A stretch of 64,000 nt of DNA from Mycolicibacterium novocastrense (lineage in GTDB: Bacteria; Actinomycetota; Actinomycetes; Mycobacteriales; Mycobacteriaceae): positions 204,518 through 268,517 of the forward strand of contig NZ_BCTA01000069.1 of assembly GCF_001570485.1 (NCBI RefSeq). The letters are read 5' to 3'. Shown here piece by piece: positions 62,132-64,000 of the stretch. Made by a program: the position numbers and the translations under genes. The stretch's first letter is position 1, and every line of letters begins with the position of its first letter. The notes under the pieces were generated by a model. It did no database searches. It was not told the DNA's origin and saw nothing but the letters and a program-made list of their open reading frames with translations.

Positions 62132-63616
62132 GTGGGCGAGGAAGTGAAGGGCACCGGCTACAGCGGCGCGCACCGCCGGGAGTACCGCCGCAAGGTGCAG
62201 CAGTGCCTCGACGTCTTCGAGACCATGCTCACCCAGTCGAGCTTCGACTTCGAGCGGCCGCTGACCGGCATGGAGATCGAGTGCAATCTCGTCGACTCGG
62301 CCTACCAGCCCGCGATGAGCAACGCCGAGGTCCTGCGCGCGATCGCCGATCCGGCGTACCAGACCGAACTGGGCGCCTACAACATCGAATTCAACGTGCC
62401 GCCGCGCCGATTACCCGGGCGTGCCGCGCTCGACCTGGAGAACGATGTCCGGGCGAGCCTCAACGCGGCCGAGACGAAGGCCGGCCGCCACGACGCGCAC
62501 ATCGTGATGATCGGCATCCTGCCCACGCTGCTGCCCGAACACCTCGCGGGACGCTGGATGAGCGAGTCGACGCGGTATCAGGCGCTCAACGACTCGATCT
62601 TCACCGCCCGCGGCGAGGACATCCTGATCGACATCGTCGGACCGGAGCGGCTGAGCCTGCAAACCGCCTCCATCGCGCCGGAGTCGGCGTGTACGAGCAT
62701 GCAGCTGCACCTTCAGGTGTCGCCGGCCGACTTCGCGCAGAACTGGAATGCCGCTCAGGTACTGGCCGGTCCGCAGGTGGCGCTGGGCGCCAACTCGCCG
62801 TACTTCTTCGGCCACGAACTGTGGGCCGAGACTCGCATCGAGCTGTTCGCCCAAGCCACCGACACCCGACCGGACGAACTCAAGGCGCAGGGCGTCCGCC
62901 CGCGGGTGTGGTTCGGCGAACGCTGGATCACGTCGATCTTCGATTTGTTCGAGGAGAACGTGCGCTACTTCCCGTCGCTGCTGCCCGAGCTGTCCGAGGA
63001 GGACCCGGTTCGTGAGCTCGCCGAGGGTCGCACCCCCAGGCTGTCTGAGCTCCGGCTGCACAACGGCACCATCTACCGGTGGAACCGGCCGGTGTACGAC
63101 GTCGTCAACGGCCGTCCGCATCTGCGCGTGGAGAACCGCGTGCTGCCGGCCGGCCCGACCGTCGTCGACATGATGGCCAACGCCGCCTTCTACTACGGCA
63201 CGCTGCGCACCCTGTCCGAGGACGACCGGCCACTGTGGACCAAGATGAGTTTTGCTGCCGCACAACACAATTTCGTCGAGGCCGCCCAGCACGGCATGGA
63301 TTCCCGGTTGTACTGGCCCGGCTTCGGCGAGGTGACGGCCGACGAGTTGGTACTGCGCGAACTGCTGCCCATGGCCGACGAGGGCCTGCGCCGTTGGGAG
63401 GTCGCAGCCGAGGTGCGCGACCGGTATCTCGGGGTCATCGAGGGACGCGCCAAGTCCGGCCGCAACGGCGCCACCTGGCAGGTCGCGACGGTGCGCGCGT
63501 TGCAGGAGCGCGGTATGGCGCGGCCCGCCGCGCTCGCGGAGATGCTGCGCCGATACTGCGAGCGGATGCACAGCAACGAACCGGTACACACCTGGGACGA
63601 GGGATTCGACGAGTGA
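62132..63616 (+). CDS. Glutamate-cysteine ligase-like family 2 protein (Rv3698 homologue)
   Basis: A 494-residue protein of the carboxylate-amine/thiol ligase superfamily (GCS2), corresponding to Rv3698 (509). The ATP-grasp-like motifs are 'LTGMEIECNLVD' (Glu pair for Mg), 'YNIEFNVPPRRL' and 'SMQLHLQV' (substrate-facing). It is not EgtA/GshA of ergothioneine synthesis, which is a separate gene in M. tuberculosis (Rv3704c); its substrate is unknown. GTG 62132 follows a GACAAT box by six bases; ATG 62117 is an alternative start adding five residues. The stop overlaps the lipoprotein GTG. Confidence 0.85.
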   Translation: MGEEVKGTGYSGAHRREYRRKVQQCLDVFETMLTQSSFDFERPLTGMEIECNLVDSAYQPAMSNAEVLRAIADPAYQTELGAYNIEFNVPPRRLPGRAALDLENDVRASLNAAETKAGRHDAHIVMIGILPTLLPEHLAGRWMSESTRYQALNDSIFTARGEDILIDIVGPERLSLQTASIAPESACTSMQLHLQVSPADFAQNWNAAQVLAGPQVALGANSPYFFGHELWAETRIELFAQATDTRPDELKAQGVRPRVWFGERWITSIFDLFEENVRYFPSLLPELSEEDPVRELAEGRTPRLSELRLHNGTIYRWNRPVYDVVNGRPHLRVENRVLPAGPTVVDMMANAAFYYGTLRTLSEDDRPLWTKMSFAAAQHNFVEAAQHGMDSRLYWPGFGEVTADELVLRELLPMADEGLRRWEVAAEVRDRYLGVIEGRAKSGRNGATWQVATVRALQERGMARPAALAEMLRRYCERMHSNEPVHTWDEGFDE

Positions 63617-63957
63617 GAGCGGTCTGGCTGCCATTGCTGGTGCTGGTCGCGTTGGCGGCCGGGTGCCACGGCGGTCAGCAGGCGCGCGCGGACACGGTCG
63701 AGGCCGGGCTGGATCGCCCGTTCGTGCTCGCCGGCGGGCAGCAAGCCGAGATCACCGGTGAGCCGCTGCGGCTGCGGTTCACCGAGATACCGGAGGATTC
63801 GCGGTGCCCCACCGAGGTCGAGTGCTTCTGGACCGGCCAGGCGCGAGTCGTCGTCGTGGTCGACGACGAGCGGTCCGGCGAGCAGACCGTCGAGTTCAAC
63901 ACCAACCCGGGACCTGTCGATAACCCCCGCGGTGCTGGTTGTGGCCTACGGGATTGA
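63613..63957 (+). CDS. Small lipoprotein, possibly frameshifted near its 3' end
   Basis: A 114-residue lipoprotein. The signal peptide ends in the lipobox 'LAAGC' (Cys18), and the mature part has 'FTEIPEDSRCPTEVECFWTGQARVVVVV', typical of short mycobacterial beta-rich lipoproteins of unknown function. After 'EFNTNPGPVDN' the sequence becomes unlike the family; the +1 frame from the C5 run at 63927-63932 reads 'AVLVVAYGIESVG', a more plausible beta strand that stays open to the window end. The GTG overlaps the GCS2 stop (GTGA). Confidence 0.6.
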   Translation: MRAVWLPLLVLVALAAGCHGGQQARADTVEAGLDRPFVLAGGQQAEITGEPLRLRFTEIPEDSRCPTEVECFWTGQARVVVVVDDERSGEQTVEFNTNPGPVDNPRGAGCGLRD

Positions 63958-64000
63958 GAGCGTCGGAACGCGCAGGAGCGAATTCCGGAACGCGCCACCG

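Overview
The window is high-GC actinobacterial DNA from a mycobacterium. Gene content and order follow the chromosome stretch that in Mycobacterium tuberculosis runs from about Rv3630 to Rv3698: galE1, Rv3635, holB, the cyclase Rv3645, topA, cspA, Rv3649, Rv3651, the Rv3654c-Rv3660c pilus locus, acs, marP, nth, crp, bagAB, whiB4, ponA2, cds1, Rv3688c-Rv3696c and Rv3698. PE/PGRS insertions and the dpp operon are absent, and several genes outside that order are present. This suggests a rapid-growing Mycolicibacterium-type species, which is an inference. Many genes start with GTG placed 6-8 bases after a TAnnnT box, the mycobacterial leaderless pattern. I saw no insertion sequence, prophage, CRISPR array or replication origin.

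Layout. 1-5616: end of an acyltransferase/NRPS-like protein, an M1 peptidase, a flippase-like protein, GalE and a large membrane protein (envelope glycan functions). 5641-6966: a small CMD protein, a frameshifted alpha/beta hydrolase and tRNA-Thr. 7051-17637: replication and nucleic acid genes (holB, topA, cspA, helicase), a membrane adenylate cyclase and a tandem-PAS protein. 17634-22093: a minus-strand Tad/Flp pilus operon. 22254-23765: two structured small RNAs around a HAD hydrolase, 6C (B11) on the minus strand and Ms1/MTS2823 on the plus strand. 23817-32917: Rv3662c-like protein, acs, a secreted protease, EphE, and the nth-TlpA-Nudix-marP operon. 33006-42628: crp, MBL/RidA/DUF4177 operon, the bagA-bagB ATPase pair, whiB4, ponA2, a phosphoesterase and cds1. 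42532-47599: tRNA-Pro beside a long inverted repeat, then an accessory group (heme-oxygenase-like diiron protein, CDGSH protein, HemK2-like methyltransferase, catalase-fold protein) and housekeeping genes. 47672-54845: the Rv3689-DUF4129-DUF4350-MoxR-DUF58 run, with SpoIIM-like and RDD membrane proteins. 54863-64000: AKR, glycerol kinase, methyltransferase, acyltransferase, catalase, MBL hydrolase, a GCS2-family ligase and a lipoprotein that appears frameshifted at the window end.

How parts connect. The window holds a cAMP source (Rv3645-type cyclase), the cAMP receptor CRP, and three near-consensus CRP palindromes: one inside the Ms1 promoter and two spaced exactly 30 bp apart between whiB4 and ponA2. 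Four convergent gene pairs end on palindromic stop junctions (CTAG three times, TGATCA once). Two TadE-like genes of the pilus operon lack a canonical start codon in frame. These are the most testable unusual signals here.
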